64,000 nucleotides of DNA from an uncultured Oceanisphaera sp. (GCF_947495715.1 NZ_CANLZU010000001.1:226981-290980), one strand, 5' to 3'. Positions 9,992 to 18,637 are shown, counted from the first letter of the stretch. Notes: generated by a model from the letters alone, not told the origin. Numbers and translations: made by a program.

Positions 9992-10441
9992 ATGTTGCGT
10001 ATGCCGCTGTTATTGCTGACCACCGCCTTGATCGCGCTCCCGAGTCAGGCCGGGGTGCTGGACTGGCTGGGCCTGCGCCCGAAGCCGGTAACCAGTTCGG
10101 CGTTTCTGCCGGTCGAGCAGGCCTTTGTACTCACCAGCAAACAAACGCCCGCGGGGTTGCAGCTGGAGTTCGCCATGGCCCCCGGCTATTACCTTTATCG
10201 CCATCGGCTGTCGGTCTCACCGATAAATGCCCGCTTCGGTGACTGGGCGCTGCCCGACGGCACCGCCCACGAAGACGAATATTTCGGCAAGACTCGGGTG
10301 TATTACCAGAGTCTTGCGCTGACCGTACCGCTGCAGCAGGTGATGCCAAACGGCGAAGCCGAAATCCGTTATCAGGGCTGCACCACCGGGCTTTGTTATC
10401 CCCCCCAGCAGGTCAGTATTCCGCTGGCGCCATTACGTTAA
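9992..10441 (+). CDS. Stand-alone DsbD N-terminal (alpha) domain protein
   Basis: A 149-residue secreted protein with signal peptide (MLRMPLLLLTTALIALPSQA), then the DsbD-alpha immunoglobulin-like fold: PGYYLYRHRL, EYFGKTRVYY and the redox pair in YQGCTTGLCYPP (Cys130 and Cys135). In DsbD this domain passes electrons to periplasmic partners. Full DsbD (~570 residues) also has a membrane domain and a thioredoxin domain; here the frame stops cleanly and a GIY-YIG gene follows after 22 bases, with no remnant of the rest. It may be a genuine single-domain reductase or what remains after deletion. Confidence 0.82.
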   Translation: MLRMPLLLLTTALIALPSQAGVLDWLGLRPKPVTSSAFLPVEQAFVLTSKQTPAGLQLEFAMAPGYYLYRHRLSVSPINARFGDWALPDGTAHEDEYFGKTRVYYQSLALTVPLQQVMPNGEAEIRYQGCTTGLCYPPQQVSIPLAPLR

Positions 10442-10463
10442 TGAGGCGCCGCTGGATTAACCG

Positions 10464-10832
10464 ATGAGCATGACCTTCGACAGTCACAAGATGAACGATA
10501 AGCACAATGTGAGTGACCACGCCGCCGATAATCCGGCGTCGCCCTGGCACCTTTATCTGCTGCGCTGCCGTGATGGCAGCCTGTATGCGGGTATCAGCCT
10601 GGATCCGGTACGCCGCTGCAAAGAACACAACCAGCAGGTTTCCCGCGCTTCCCGTTATGTCTGGTCCCGCCGCCCGGCGGAGCTGGTGTGGCAACGTGCC
10701 GTGGCCAGCCAGTCGGTGGCGCTGCAACTGGAATACCGCCTGAAGAAACTGAGCAAGGTGGCGAAAGAGAGATTGTTGCAGGACGAGCACGGCTGGCTGG
10801 CGCTACAGGCCAACATAAAAACGGCGCCCTGA
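10464..10832 (+). CDS. GIY-YIG domain protein, YhbQ-like
   Basis: The 122-residue protein carries the compact UvrC/YhbQ-type GIY-YIG fold: LYLLRCRDGSLYAGISLD (first strands), then RRCKEHN and a C-terminal LEYRLKKLSKVAKERLL. YhbQ-like proteins are putative nucleases without an established physiological role. The first ~25 residues are not conserved, so the true start could be ATG 10491. It follows the DsbD-alpha gene closely and converges on fkpA; the fkpA terminator overlaps its stop codon. Confidence 0.85.
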   Translation: MSMTFDSHKMNDKHNVSDHAADNPASPWHLYLLRCRDGSLYAGISLDPVRRCKEHNQQVSRASRYVWSRRPAELVWQRAVASQSVALQLEYRLKKLSKVAKERLLQDEHGWLALQANIKTAP

Positions 10833-10840
10833 GGCGCCGT
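10817..10840 (-). terminator. fkpA terminator
   Basis: The stem ACGGCGCC / GGCGCCGT with a CTGA loop runs into TTTTTA on the minus strand. It overlaps the last codons of the GIY-YIG gene. Confidence 0.8.
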
Positions 10841-10860
10841 GACTTGCTTGCTCTACCGCC

Positions 10861-11646
10861 TTACTCCGCTGTCGGAGCTTCGGCTACGGCTTCCGGCTGT
10901 TCGGCCGCCTTGATATCCAGCAACTCGACTTCAAATACCAGCACCGCATTACCGGGAATGCTGCCGGCACCCGACTCGCCGTAACCCAGCTCGGCCGGGA
11001 TAAACAGCTTGTACTTGGAGCCAACGGACATCAGCTGTACGCCTTCGGTCCAGCCCGGAATCACCTGATTCAGCGGGAAGCTGGCCGGCTCGCCACGCTC
11101 GACCGAACTGTCGAAGGTGGTGCCATCCACCAGAGTACCGGTGTAGTGCACGGTCACCACGTCTTCGGCCGCCGGCTTGGCGCCTTCGCCTTCGGTCAGC
11201 ACTTCGTACTGCAGGCCGGACTCGGTCACCTTGACGCCGTCACGCTTGGCATTTTCTTCCAGGAAGGTCTTGCCCTCTGCCAGGGTGGTCGCCGCCTGCT
11301 CCTGAGCCTGGGTTTCGATCAAGCCGTTGATATGCTCGTCATAAGCGGTCAGCGCGGTCTGAATTTCTTCATCGCTCATCTGCCCCTTGTCGGTAAAGCC
11401 GTCTTTTACGCCCCGGAGTATGGTCTCGTTGTCCAGCTCGACACCCAGCTCCTGCTGTTTTTCCAGGGTGGAGCCGATGTAGCGTCCCATGGACAGGCCG
11501 ATGGCATAGGCAGACTTGGCTTCAAAGCTGGTCAGCTCCGGAGCCGTTTCTACTGCCGCCGGGGCAGACGCCTGCTCTTCTTTACAACCACTCAGACCCA
11601 CCAATACCGCAGAGGCCAGCAAACTGACTTGTAACAGTTTTTTCAT
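10861..11646 (-). CDS. fkpA: FKBP-type peptidyl-prolyl isomerase, lipoprotein
   Basis: A periplasmic isomerase and chaperone of the FkpA/Mip class, 261 residues. It has a lipoprotein signal with lipobox LSGC (Cys21), an N-terminal helical dimerisation region (SYAIGLSMGRYIGSTL, about 45-140) and a C-terminal FKBP domain with VTVHYTGTLVDGTTFDSS, VIPGWTEG and FIPAELGYGE. The mature Cys suggests membrane anchoring, unlike soluble E. coli FkpA. The fkpA-slyX-slyD-yheV neighbourhood is conserved in enteric bacteria. Confidence 0.93.
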   Translation of the reverse strand: MKKLLQVSLLASAVLVGLSGCKEEQASAPAAVETAPELTSFEAKSAYAIGLSMGRYIGSTLEKQQELGVELDNETILRGVKDGFTDKGQMSDEEIQTALTAYDEHINGLIETQAQEQAATTLAEGKTFLEENAKRDGVKVTESGLQYEVLTEGEGAKPAAEDVVTVHYTGTLVDGTTFDSSVERGEPASFPLNQVIPGWTEGVQLMSVGSKYKLFIPAELGYGESGAGSIPGNAVLVFEVELLDIKAAEQPEAVAEAPTAE

Positions 11647-11729
11647 TATTCACTCCAGAACAGGGGAAAAACCCCATGGAAAATGAGATGCTTATCAATC
11701 CGAACCTATACTACCGTTTCAAGTTGCCG

Positions 11730-12761
11730 ATGCGAAAGCCCAAGCTCATAAAAATGCCCGCCAGCCTGTTGTTGATGACAATGTGTGTCACATTTATGCT
11801 GCTCTCCGGCTGCGATACGAGCGATAAGGCGGTGAGCCAGAGCCGTTATGCCAAGGGCACCGTACTGGCGGCACAAACCAGTGCCGATGGGCGCTTTACC
11901 CTGGTCGCTTCCGGCCCCAGCCCGGTACAGGTGTGGCAACGCGGCCAGGAGCAACCGCTTTACCGCTGGTACCAGGGTGAGACCACCGACGATATTCTGC
12001 TGCTGGCCATTTCTCCCGACAGTCACAGTGCGGCCACCGCCAGCCTGGATACGGTGGCCGTCTGGTCGCTGCAGAACGGCCGCAATCTCGGCTTCTATCA
12101 ACTGAATCATTCCCTGCGCGCCCTGGCATTGGCCAATGATGGCCGCAGCCTGCTGCTCGGCTATCACAACGGCGAGGTCGAATATGTCGATCTGCAGAGC
12201 GGCCGCCGGCTCCTGTTCATGGGCCACCGGCTCGAGGGCGAAAACAGCCGCATCAACTCGGTGGACTTGTCCGCCAACGGCCGTTACGCCCTCAGCGCCA
12301 GCCATAACGGCCGAGTCATGTTATGGCAAACCGGCGACGCCGCCATTCTCGGTCGCTGGCAACATGAAAACAGCGTCAGCCTGGTGCGGCTGGACGCCGA
12401 AGGCCGCCTGGCCTTCAGCGCCGATGCCCAGGGCCAGGGTGAGCTGCACCGCTTGCCGTCGGGCGAACTCTATTCTCGTTTGCAGGTGCCCTATCGCGGC
12501 CAGACCTTTATCAGCGCCCGGCTGGACTCGAGCAACAATCGACTGTTGACCGGCAGCACCGCCCGTCGACTGGAGCTGTGGCAACTGGACGATGGCCAAC
12601 ACCTGCAACAGTGGGAAGTCGGCCTGCACACCAAACTGCGCCCTGCCAGTGCCATGGTTTATGATGTGGCCTTTATCGATCAACAACATGTTTACAGCGT
12701 CAGCTCCGCCGGCCTGGGTGAAACCTGGGACATAGTTCAGAGAGAACAGAATCATGAATGA
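11730..12761 (+). CDS. WD40-like beta-propeller lipoprotein
   Basis: The signal sequence ends in the lipobox LLSGC, followed by about six WD40-type blades: repeated patterns ending in VWQ, AVWSL, VMLWQT, LELWQL and ETWDI, spaced about 40-60 residues, with SADGRF, SPDSHS and SANGRY turns. It is predicted to be an anchored periplasmic scaffold; its partners are unknown. The frame opens at ATG 11676, but ATG 11730 gives a normal signal peptide (MRKPKLIKMPASLLL), so that start is preferred. Its 3' end overlaps slyX by eight bases, which indicates cotranscription. It is divergent from fkpA. Confidence 0.85.
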   Translation: MRKPKLIKMPASLLLMTMCVTFMLLSGCDTSDKAVSQSRYAKGTVLAAQTSADGRFTLVASGPSPVQVWQRGQEQPLYRWYQGETTDDILLLAISPDSHSAATASLDTVAVWSLQNGRNLGFYQLNHSLRALALANDGRSLLLGYHNGEVEYVDLQSGRRLLFMGHRLEGENSRINSVDLSANGRYALSASHNGRVMLWQTGDAAILGRWQHENSVSLVRLDAEGRLAFSADAQGQGELHRLPSGELYSRLQVPYRGQTFISARLDSSNNRLLTGSTARRLELWQLDDGQHLQQWEVGLHTKLRPASAMVYDVAFIDQQHVYSVSSAGLGETWDIVQREQNHE

Positions 12762-12969
12762 AGACATACTGCACCGCCTGGAGCAGCTGGAAACCCGGCT
12801 GGCCTTTCAGGACGACACCATAGAGCAACTGAATCGGGAGATTACCGCTCAGGGCACCGAAACCGCCCGCCTCAAGGCCCAGCTCAGCCTGATGGTGAAA
12901 AAGCTGAAAGAACTGCAGCCCGGAGAAGTCGCCAGCCAGGAAGAAGAAACCCCACCGCCGCATTATTAA
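12754..12969 (+). CDS. slyX: SlyX protein
   Basis: A 71-residue coiled-coil protein (LHRLEQLETRLAFQDDTIEQLNREI) ending in the proline-rich PPPHY tail typical of SlyX. Its function is unknown. It overlaps the WD40 lipoprotein gene and sits in the conserved fkpA/slyX/slyD neighbourhood. Confidence 0.94.
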   Translation: MNEDILHRLEQLETRLAFQDDTIEQLNREITAQGTETARLKAQLSLMVKKLKELQPGEVASQEEETPPPHY

Positions 12970-12978
12970 GAAAATGTG

Positions 12979-13470
12979 ATACCAATCCGGAAAACTAACT
13001 GATCTACTTGGCCGCTCGGTAAAGGTCGAACGAAGGGTTCACTCCCCCGACACGCTAAACCGCATCCCTGCGACGCTCAGCACATGACGTCCTGTCATGT
13101 GATGGTCGCTGAAGTAAACCCCTTCATCCGCCCCAATGCTGCGGAGTCGCCTGTGGAGCGACCTGCAGACAACTCGGAGCCAGGGGGAGGTAACAGAGAG
13201 CGGCTCCCGCGACCGTGAAATGCCAAGGCCGTAAAATGCTCCTGCCGTTCCGGCATTCCCGCCGTCCCTGGCGGTCAGACAGCATTTCCGAGCCCCCATG
13301 GGGCAGCTTGCTGCCGTATATCTTTGTTGGGTAATGGACCAAATATCCAGTGAATATTCGCAGTCGTTACCCAGCAAAGATGGCTAGCCCAGTGGCGTAT
13401 CGCGGGAGATGACTCTGTTTCCTCTCGTTTCCAGCTCTAAAACAGATCATATTTTTATTTAGATTGGTAT
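12979..13470. repeat. ATACCAAT-bounded multi-hairpin element, copy B
   Basis: The most complete copy, 492 bases, fills the convergent gap between slyX and slyD. The left end ATACCAAT and right end ATTGGTAT are exact inverted repeats, and the right end read inward (ATACCAATCTAAATAA then TGATCTGTTTTAG) matches the left end of copy A (TAAATAA, TGATCTGTTTAG). Internal palindromes are CACATGAC/GTCATGTG, GAAGGGTT/AACCCCTTC and GTTGGGTAA/TTACCCAGC, with GAATAT/ATATTC inside. A ~70-base internal insert (GGCCGTAAAATGC through CTGGCGGTCAG) is absent from copy A and recurs at 42.4 kb. No transposase is encoded. Confidence 0.82.
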
Positions 13471-13513
13471 GAGAGATGAATGATGAAGTGTGAGGCGGGA
13501 GAATTCAGACAAC

Positions 13514-13539
13514 AAAAAAGGCGCCGAGGCGCCTTTTTT
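13514..13539. terminator. Bidirectional terminator, slyD side
   Basis: The stem GGCGCC/GGCGCC is flanked by AAAAAA and TTTTTT, 17 bases from the slyD stop. It is strong in both directions. Confidence 0.88.
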
Positions 13540-13555
13540 ACTGCCAAGCCGACGC

Positions 13556-14077
13556 TTAGTGCTTGTGACCGCAGCAACCGCCTTCATGGTCGTGCTCGTG
13601 GTCATCATGACCATGCTCGCCATGTACGTGACCGTGCGCCAGCTCTTCTTCGGTCGCTTCACGCACTTCGCGTACCACGCCCTTGAAGGTCAGGGTCATG
13701 CCGGCCAGCGGATGGTTACCGTCCACCTTGACGTATTCTTCCGCCACTTCGACGATGGTCACCGGGCGGTGGCCGTCATCGGTCTCGGCCACGAAGGTGT
13801 CGCCTTCGGCCACTTCCATGCCGTCGAACAGCTCGCCGGGTACCGACTGTACCAGGCCATCGTCGCGCTCGCCGTACGCCTGCTCGGGGCTCAGGGTCAC
13901 GTCGAAGTCTTCGCCAACGACCTTGTCGTTCAGCACCGCTTCCAGACCGGCCACCAGGTAGCCGGTACCGTGCAGGTATTCCAGCGGCTGCTTGCCTTCG
14001 GTGGAGTCGAGGATGTCACCGTTGATGTTGGTGACGGTAAAGTCCAGCGTAACCACGCTGTTTTCGGATACTTTCAT
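13556..14077 (-). CDS. slyD: SlyD, FKBP-type isomerase and metallochaperone
   Basis: A cytosolic peptidyl-prolyl isomerase and chaperone that binds nickel and other metals. From ATG 14077 it has 173 residues: MKVSENSVVTLDFTV, LEYLHGTGYLVAGLEA, the insert-in-flap domain (AYGERDDGLVQSVP) and a C-terminal metal-binding tail with ten histidines and two cysteines (HGHVHGEHGHDDHEHDH then GGCCGHKH). The frame continues upstream to 14152 but the family start is MKVSE. It lies downstream of yheV on the same strand. Confidence 0.96.
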   Translation of the reverse strand: MKVSENSVVTLDFTVTNINGDILDSTEGKQPLEYLHGTGYLVAGLEAVLNDKVVGEDFDVTLSPEQAYGERDDGLVQSVPGELFDGMEVAEGDTFVAETDDGHRPVTIVEVAEEYVKVDGNHPLAGMTLTFKGVVREVREATEEELAHGHVHGEHGHDDHEHDHEGGCCGHKH

Positions 14078-14185
14078 GGGAATAACCCTGCAGGTGAATT
14101 TTGCCATAGCATACAGGATGGCAAGTCGGGATGAAATGCAACGGCCACACAAGTGCCCCTCGTTGTGACCGCCGTGCGTCGTCGT

Positions 14186-14386
14186 TTATTCCGGCTTGAA
14201 TACGCCGATCACATCGCCACCACCGGCTTGCCTGACCTGGTCGTCGGTCTGGCTCTGGGTGTGGCCGCAGCCGACACATTCGACTTTCTCGACACCGTGC
14301 TCCATATACAGCATCATGGTGTCCATGGCCTTACAGCGGGGGCAAACGGCCCCGGCAATAAAGCGCTTTTTACGACGGGTTTCCAT
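14186..14386 (-). CDS. yheV: YheV family zinc-ribbon protein
   Basis: A 66-residue protein beginning METRRKKRFIAGAVCPRC and ending VIGVFKPE, as in E. coli YheV. Two CxxC pairs (CPRC, CVGC) imply a bound metal, probably zinc. Its function is unknown. It precedes slyD in the conserved order. Confidence 0.92.
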   Translation of the reverse strand: METRRKKRFIAGAVCPRCKAMDTMMLYMEHGVEKVECVGCGHTQSQTDDQVRQAGGGDVIGVFKPE

Positions 14387-14448
14387 GGTTTTACATCCTG
14401 AACGACAAGCCTGACCCCGAATTCTCCGCCAAAAACGAACCTACTACA

Positions 14449-15138
14449 ATGACCTCAACCGCCCATTACAGCATTCATCATCAGCTTCTTGATCTACCTC
14501 ACCTGATACCCGGCAAACGCCAGCGTCACATCAAGGGTGTGCTGCTGCTGATGCACCAGGGTGCCGGGCTGCTGCAGCTGGGCCGCCACTATTATCCGCT
14601 GACCAGCGGCGAAGCCGCCTTTCTGCCCGCCGATACCCTGTTTGCCTGGCATGGCTTTGCCCACAGCCGACTCAGCCGGGTCGAGCTGTCGCCCCGGCTG
14701 GAACAGCCTACCCAAGCCGGCAGGCTGACCCCCTCGCCCCTGCTGAACGCCATTGCCGGCCGCCTGGCCGACTGGCCGGGCGAGCAAGACTGGCAAGGCG
14801 CCCATGGCCGCCTGTGTCGAATATTGCACGACGAGCTGCAACTGCAGACGATACTTCCCGTGGCATCGCAACCGCCGTTGCAGCAGTTGGTCACCCACAA
14901 TCCCACCGGCTTTACCCTGGCATCAACGCAACAGGCCGAGTTTCGCCGCCATTTTGGCTGCGATGCAGACAGCTTTCGCCGCCAGTGCGCGCTCTTGCTG
15001 GTGCTGCGCGATCTGGCCAAAAGCCCGAACCTCGAGCAATTGGTGCAGGGTTATGGCTTTACCTCGGTGCCGCAATTTGAACAGGATTGTCGTCACTGGC
15101 TGGCACCCCCCTGTCATCGGAGCGGTAAAACCGGGTAA
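14449..15138 (+). CDS. Putative AraC-like protein (cupin plus divergent C-terminus)
   Basis: A 229-residue protein. The N-terminal half looks like a cupin sensor domain (GVLLLMHQGAGLLQLGRHYYPLTSGEAAFLPADTLFAWHG), as in AraC-type regulators. The C-terminal half has helices with LEQLVQGYGFTSVPQFEQDCRHW, reminiscent of the second AraC helix-turn-helix, but the first is poorly defined. It is read towards yheS, 30 bases away. DNA binding is uncertain. Confidence 0.65.
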   Translation: MTSTAHYSIHHQLLDLPHLIPGKRQRHIKGVLLLMHQGAGLLQLGRHYYPLTSGEAAFLPADTLFAWHGFAHSRLSRVELSPRLEQPTQAGRLTPSPLLNAIAGRLADWPGEQDWQGAHGRLCRILHDELQLQTILPVASQPPLQQLVTHNPTGFTLASTQQAEFRRHFGCDADSFRRQCALLLVLRDLAKSPNLEQLVQGYGFTSVPQFEQDCRHWLAPPCHRSGKTG

Positions 15139-15168
15139 AATGCCGTTTTTGTCACAAGTCAGGATCCT

Positions 15169-17067
15169 ATGATCACCCTCAACCAGATTGAACTACTTCG
15201 GGGCGGCCGCCCCCTGTTAAAAGATGCCAACGCCACCATTCACGGCGGCCAGAAGGTGGGTCTGGTGGGGAAAAACGGCTGTGGCAAATCCACCCTGTTC
15301 GCCCTGTTCAAAGGCGAGCTCGGCATCGACAGCGGCCAGTTCAATCTGCCCGCAGACTGGCAACTGGCCAGCGTGGCCCAGGAAACCCCGGCACTGAGCT
15401 GCTCGGCGCTGGATTACGTTATTGACGGCGACCGGGAATATCGTCGTCTGTGCAAAGAGCTGGTGCAGGCAGAAGACCGTCACGACGGCATCGCCATCGC
15501 CGAGCTGCACGGTCGGCTCGACATGCACGGCGGCTACCATGTACATGCCCGCGCCGCCGAACTACTGCACGGTCTGGGCTTTTCCAACGAGGCCCAGGGC
15601 CGCCCGGTCAGCGCCTTTTCCGGCGGTTGGCGCATGCGTCTCAACCTGGCCCAGGCACTGATTTGTCGTTCCGATCTGCTGCTGCTCGATGAGCCCACCA
15701 ACCACCTGGATCTGGACGCGGTGATCTGGCTGGAACGCTGGCTGAACAGCTATGAAGGCACCCTGATCCTGATTTCCCACGATCGGGACTTTCTCGACGC
15801 CGTGGTCAACCGGATCATTCACATCGAAAACAACCAGCTCAACGAATACACCGGCAATTATTCCGACTTCGAGCGCATGCGGGCCGAACAGCTGGCTTTG
15901 CAACAGTCCATGTTCGAGAAACAACAGCGTGCGCTCAGCCACATGCAGGACTACGTGGATCGTTTTCGCTACAAGGCGAGCAAGGCCAAACAGGCCCAGA
16001 GCCGGCTCAAGGCCATGGAAAAAATGGAGCGTATCCTGCCGGCGCACGTAGACTCGCCGTTCAGCTTCAGTTTTCGCGCCCCGGCCAGCCTGCCGATTCC
16101 CTTGATCGCCATGGAGAAGCTGTCTGCCGGCTACGACGGCAAGGCCATATTGTCCGACATCAAGCTCAACCTGGTGCCCGGCTCGCGCATCGGCCTGCTC
16201 GGCCGTAACGGCGCCGGCAAGTCGACTTTTATCAAGCTGCTGTCCGGCGAGCTGACGCCGATGTCGGGCAAGCTGGAAGCCAGCAACGGCATCTCCCTCG
16301 GTTATTTTGCCCAGCACCAGCTGGAAAGCCTGCATCTGGAAGAGTCGCCGCTGACTCACCTGGCCCGACTCGACCCCAAGGCCACCGAGCAGAGCCTGCG
16401 CGATTATCTGGGCGGTTTCGACTTCCGAGGCGATCAGGTCAAGGATCCGGTCGGTCCCTTCTCCGGCGGCGAAAAGGCCCGGCTGGTACTGGCGCTGATC
16501 GTCTACCAGCGCCCCAACCTGTTGTTGCTGGATGAACCCACCAACCACCTGGATCTGGACATGCGCGAAGCGCTCACCCTGGCGTTGCAGGTGTTCGAAG
16601 GCGCCATGGTTATCGTGTCGCACGATCGCCACCTGCTGCGCGCCACCACCGACGAGTTCTATCTGGTGGACGGCGGCCGGGTCCAGCCCTTCGACGGCGA
16701 TATCGAAGATTACCATCAGTGGCTGGTGGCGCAGGACAAGGCCGCCCAGCCCGAATCGGTCAGCACCGCCGGCGACAATTCGGCCCAGAATCGCAAGGCG
16801 GAAAAACGCCGTCAGGCCGAGCTGCGCCAGCAGACCCAGCCGCTGCGCAAGGCCATCAGCAAGCTCGAGCAGCAGATGGAGCAGTGCCAACAACAACTGT
16901 CCGATATCGAGCAGAGCCTGGCCGACCCGGACATTTACGCCGCCGAGCAAAAAGCCAATTTGCAGCAACTGCTGAAGGCGCAAATCCCGTTGCAGCAAAA
17001 ACTGGCCGAGGTGGAAGCCGAGTGGCTGGAACTGCAGGAGCAGCTGGAAGAGCTGGAGCAGGCATGA
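15169..17067 (+). CDS. yheS: ABC-F family ATPase YheS
   Basis: A soluble protein of 632 residues with two ABC cassettes and no membrane segments, as in ABC-F translation factors. Walker A motifs are GKNGCGKST (34-42) and GRNGAGKST (~345-353); signatures are FSGGWRMRLNLAQAL and FSGGEKARLVLALI, each followed by a Walker B ending LLLDEPTNHLDLD. A ~80-residue linker (RMRAEQLALQQSMFEKQQ) joins them and a C-terminal coiled coil ends the protein. E. coli YheS has been linked to relief of ribosome stalling. It overlaps the next gene by four bases. Confidence 0.95.
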   Translation: MITLNQIELLRGGRPLLKDANATIHGGQKVGLVGKNGCGKSTLFALFKGELGIDSGQFNLPADWQLASVAQETPALSCSALDYVIDGDREYRRLCKELVQAEDRHDGIAIAELHGRLDMHGGYHVHARAAELLHGLGFSNEAQGRPVSAFSGGWRMRLNLAQALICRSDLLLLDEPTNHLDLDAVIWLERWLNSYEGTLILISHDRDFLDAVVNRIIHIENNQLNEYTGNYSDFERMRAEQLALQQSMFEKQQRALSHMQDYVDRFRYKASKAKQAQSRLKAMEKMERILPAHVDSPFSFSFRAPASLPIPLIAMEKLSAGYDGKAILSDIKLNLVPGSRIGLLGRNGAGKSTFIKLLSGELTPMSGKLEASNGISLGYFAQHQLESLHLEESPLTHLARLDPKATEQSLRDYLGGFDFRGDQVKDPVGPFSGGEKARLVLALIVYQRPNLLLLDEPTNHLDLDMREALTLALQVFEGAMVIVSHDRHLLRATTDEFYLVDGGRVQPFDGDIEDYHQWLVAQDKAAQPESVSTAGDNSAQNRKAEKRRQAELRQQTQPLRKAISKLEQQMEQCQQQLSDIEQSLADPDIYAAEQKANLQQLLKAQIPLQQKLAEVEAEWLELQEQLEELEQA

Positions 17068-17495
17068 GCCTGCCCGACGCCGACCAGCTCTGGCAGTTCA
17101 GCGAACAGCATTACGCTCGCCCCGGCGTGGCTCAGGCCTGCCTGCAACTGCAGGACGAACACGGCGCCAACGTCAATCTGCTGCTGTTGCTGTTGATGCT
17201 GGAAGAACGCGGGTTAGGGGTCGATCCCACCCATTTTCTGCCGTTGTTGCAGCAGCGCCAGGGACTATTCAGCCAGTGGCGCGGGCTGCGCCGCCGGCTC
17301 AAATCCCGGCTCGACAACGAAGAGTATGTGCAGCTGCTGCAACACGAGCTGGAGCTGGAACGCTGGCAGCAACAGGAGCTGTTGCGAGTGCTGGAACAGC
17401 ATCCGCCCCAGCCCGGCAGCGGCTGCCTGCTGACCTACCTTACCCTGTTGCAGGTGGCCGATGCGCCGCTGTGGCAGCTTAAACTCGCCGGTTAA
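17064..17495 (+). CDS. TIGR02444 (DUF2390) family protein
   Basis: A 143-residue helical protein beginning [50 protein letters not shown], the pattern of the TIGR02444 family that usually accompanies yheS. Its function is unknown. ATG 17064 overlaps the yheS stop (ATGA); the open frame extends upstream inside yheS, but only this start is sensible. Confidence 0.88.
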   Translation: MSLPDADQLWQFSEQHYARPGVAQACLQLQDEHGANVNLLLLLLMLEERGLGVDPTHFLPLLQQRQGLFSQWRGLRRRLKSRLDNEEYVQLLQHELELERWQQQELLRVLEQHPPQPGSGCLLTYLTLLQVADAPLWQLKLAG

Positions 17496-17509
17496 TACGG
17501 ACACCTTTC

Positions 17510-18358
17510 ATGCTTAGCTATCGTCATGCCTTTCATGCCGGCAATCACGCCGATGTACTCAAACACGCGGTTCAGGCCCTGATCCTCGATGCGCTGTGCG
17601 TCAAGGACAAGGGTTACAGCTACATCGACACCCACTCGGGCGCCGGTGGTTATGCCCTGGATCACGAGTGGACCCAGAAAAAGGCGGAATACCTGGGTGG
17701 AATAGCGCCCCTGTGGCAACAACGCCGCAAGTGGCCGCAGCTGGCCGGTTACTTCGCCGCCATCGAGGCCATGAACTCGAGTGATGCGCTCGACTTCTAT
17801 CCCGGCTCGCCCAAGGTGGCCGAGCATTTTCAACGCCCGCAAGACAGCCTGACGCTGATGGAGCTGCATCATAACGAGGTAGACCTGTTGCGTCAGAACA
17901 TGGGCCCCAAGGCGGCCATTCATCACCGCAATGGCTTCGAAGGGCTGCCGGCACTGCTGCCGCCCACGCCCAAGCGTGGCCTGGTGCTGATTGACCCCCC
18001 TTACGAGCTGAAGGATGATTACCAGACCGTGGCCACCACCCTGGCCAAGGCCTACAAGCGCTGGCCCATCGGCATCTATGCCATCTGGTATCCGCTGCTG
18101 GCCAAAAACGTGGACCGCAGTGGCGCCCTCAAGGAGGCGTTGGCCAACTGTGGCTTCGAGCAGGTATTGTGCGCCGAGCTCTGTGTCAGCGCCCAGGCCG
18201 ACGACTTCGGCATGTACGGCTCCGGCATGATAGTGCTGAACCCGCCCTGGAAGCTGGATGAGCAACTGGCCGAGCTGCTGCCGCGACTGAAAGACACCCT
18301 GGCCCAGGACAAGGCAGCCGCGTGGCATCTGCAGTGGCTGAAGAAAAGCGATAGCTAA
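17510..18358 (+). CDS. rlmJ: 23S rRNA (adenine2030-N6)-methyltransferase RlmJ
   Basis: RlmJ methylates A2030 of 23S rRNA using S-adenosylmethionine. The 282-residue protein starts MLSYRHAFHAGNHADVLKH, has the SAM region YIDTHSGAGGY and the catalytic motif DPPYE (in LVLIDPPYELKDDY), plus GMYGSGMIVLNPPW near the end. The length matches the E. coli enzyme (280). It lies 14 bases after the TIGR02444 gene. Confidence 0.95.
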   Translation: MLSYRHAFHAGNHADVLKHAVQALILDALCVKDKGYSYIDTHSGAGGYALDHEWTQKKAEYLGGIAPLWQQRRKWPQLAGYFAAIEAMNSSDALDFYPGSPKVAEHFQRPQDSLTLMELHHNEVDLLRQNMGPKAAIHHRNGFEGLPALLPPTPKRGLVLIDPPYELKDDYQTVATTLAKAYKRWPIGIYAIWYPLLAKNVDRSGALKEALANCGFEQVLCAELCVSAQADDFGMYGSGMIVLNPPWKLDEQLAELLPRLKDTLAQDKAAAWHLQWLKKSDS

Positions 18359-18390
18359 GAAACTCTCCCGGCTGAAACAAGCTTCAGAAA

Positions 18391-18572
18391 GGAGAGCAAA
18401 GGGCCCGCTCCGCCGACTCGCCGTAAATACATCCGTGTAGGCTCAGCCGCGCCATCCTTGGCGCGAATGGTCGGCTGAGCAGATCCCTTTGCCCTCCCTG
18501 ATGCTCCGGCGTCGCCTGTTGGCGTCGTCTACAGACAACTCGGTGCTCCTGAAGAGGCAACACAGCCGCATC
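18391..18572. repeat. Multi-hairpin element, copy C (truncated)
   Basis: A 180-base fragment in the convergent gap between rlmJ and the acyltransferase gene. GGAGAGCAAAGGG pairs with CCCTTTGCCCTCC across nested stems (GCCGAC/GTCGGC, CAGCCGCGCC/GGCGCG). Most of it is nearly identical to the first half of copy D at 59925-60096, including ACAGACAACTCG and GAAGAGGCAACA. Both ATACCAAT ends are missing. Confidence 0.75.
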
Positions 18573-18593
18573 TTTATGTCGCATGGCCCCAAC

Positions 18594-18637
18594 AAAAAAG
18601 CCGGTAAGGTCGTCAACATGACAACCTTGCCGGCTTT
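18594..18637 (-). terminator. Terminator after acyltransferase gene
   Basis: A 13-base near-perfect stem (AGCCGGTAAGGT / ACCTTGCCGGCT) runs into TTTTTT on the minus strand. A T-run also follows on the plus strand (CTTTTG), so it may serve rlmJ too. Confidence 0.82.

Noticed and set aside
15562..16998. 478-codon minus-strand frame opposite yheS
   Set aside because: Shadow of the ABC-F gene; no likeness to any family and no ribosome binding site.
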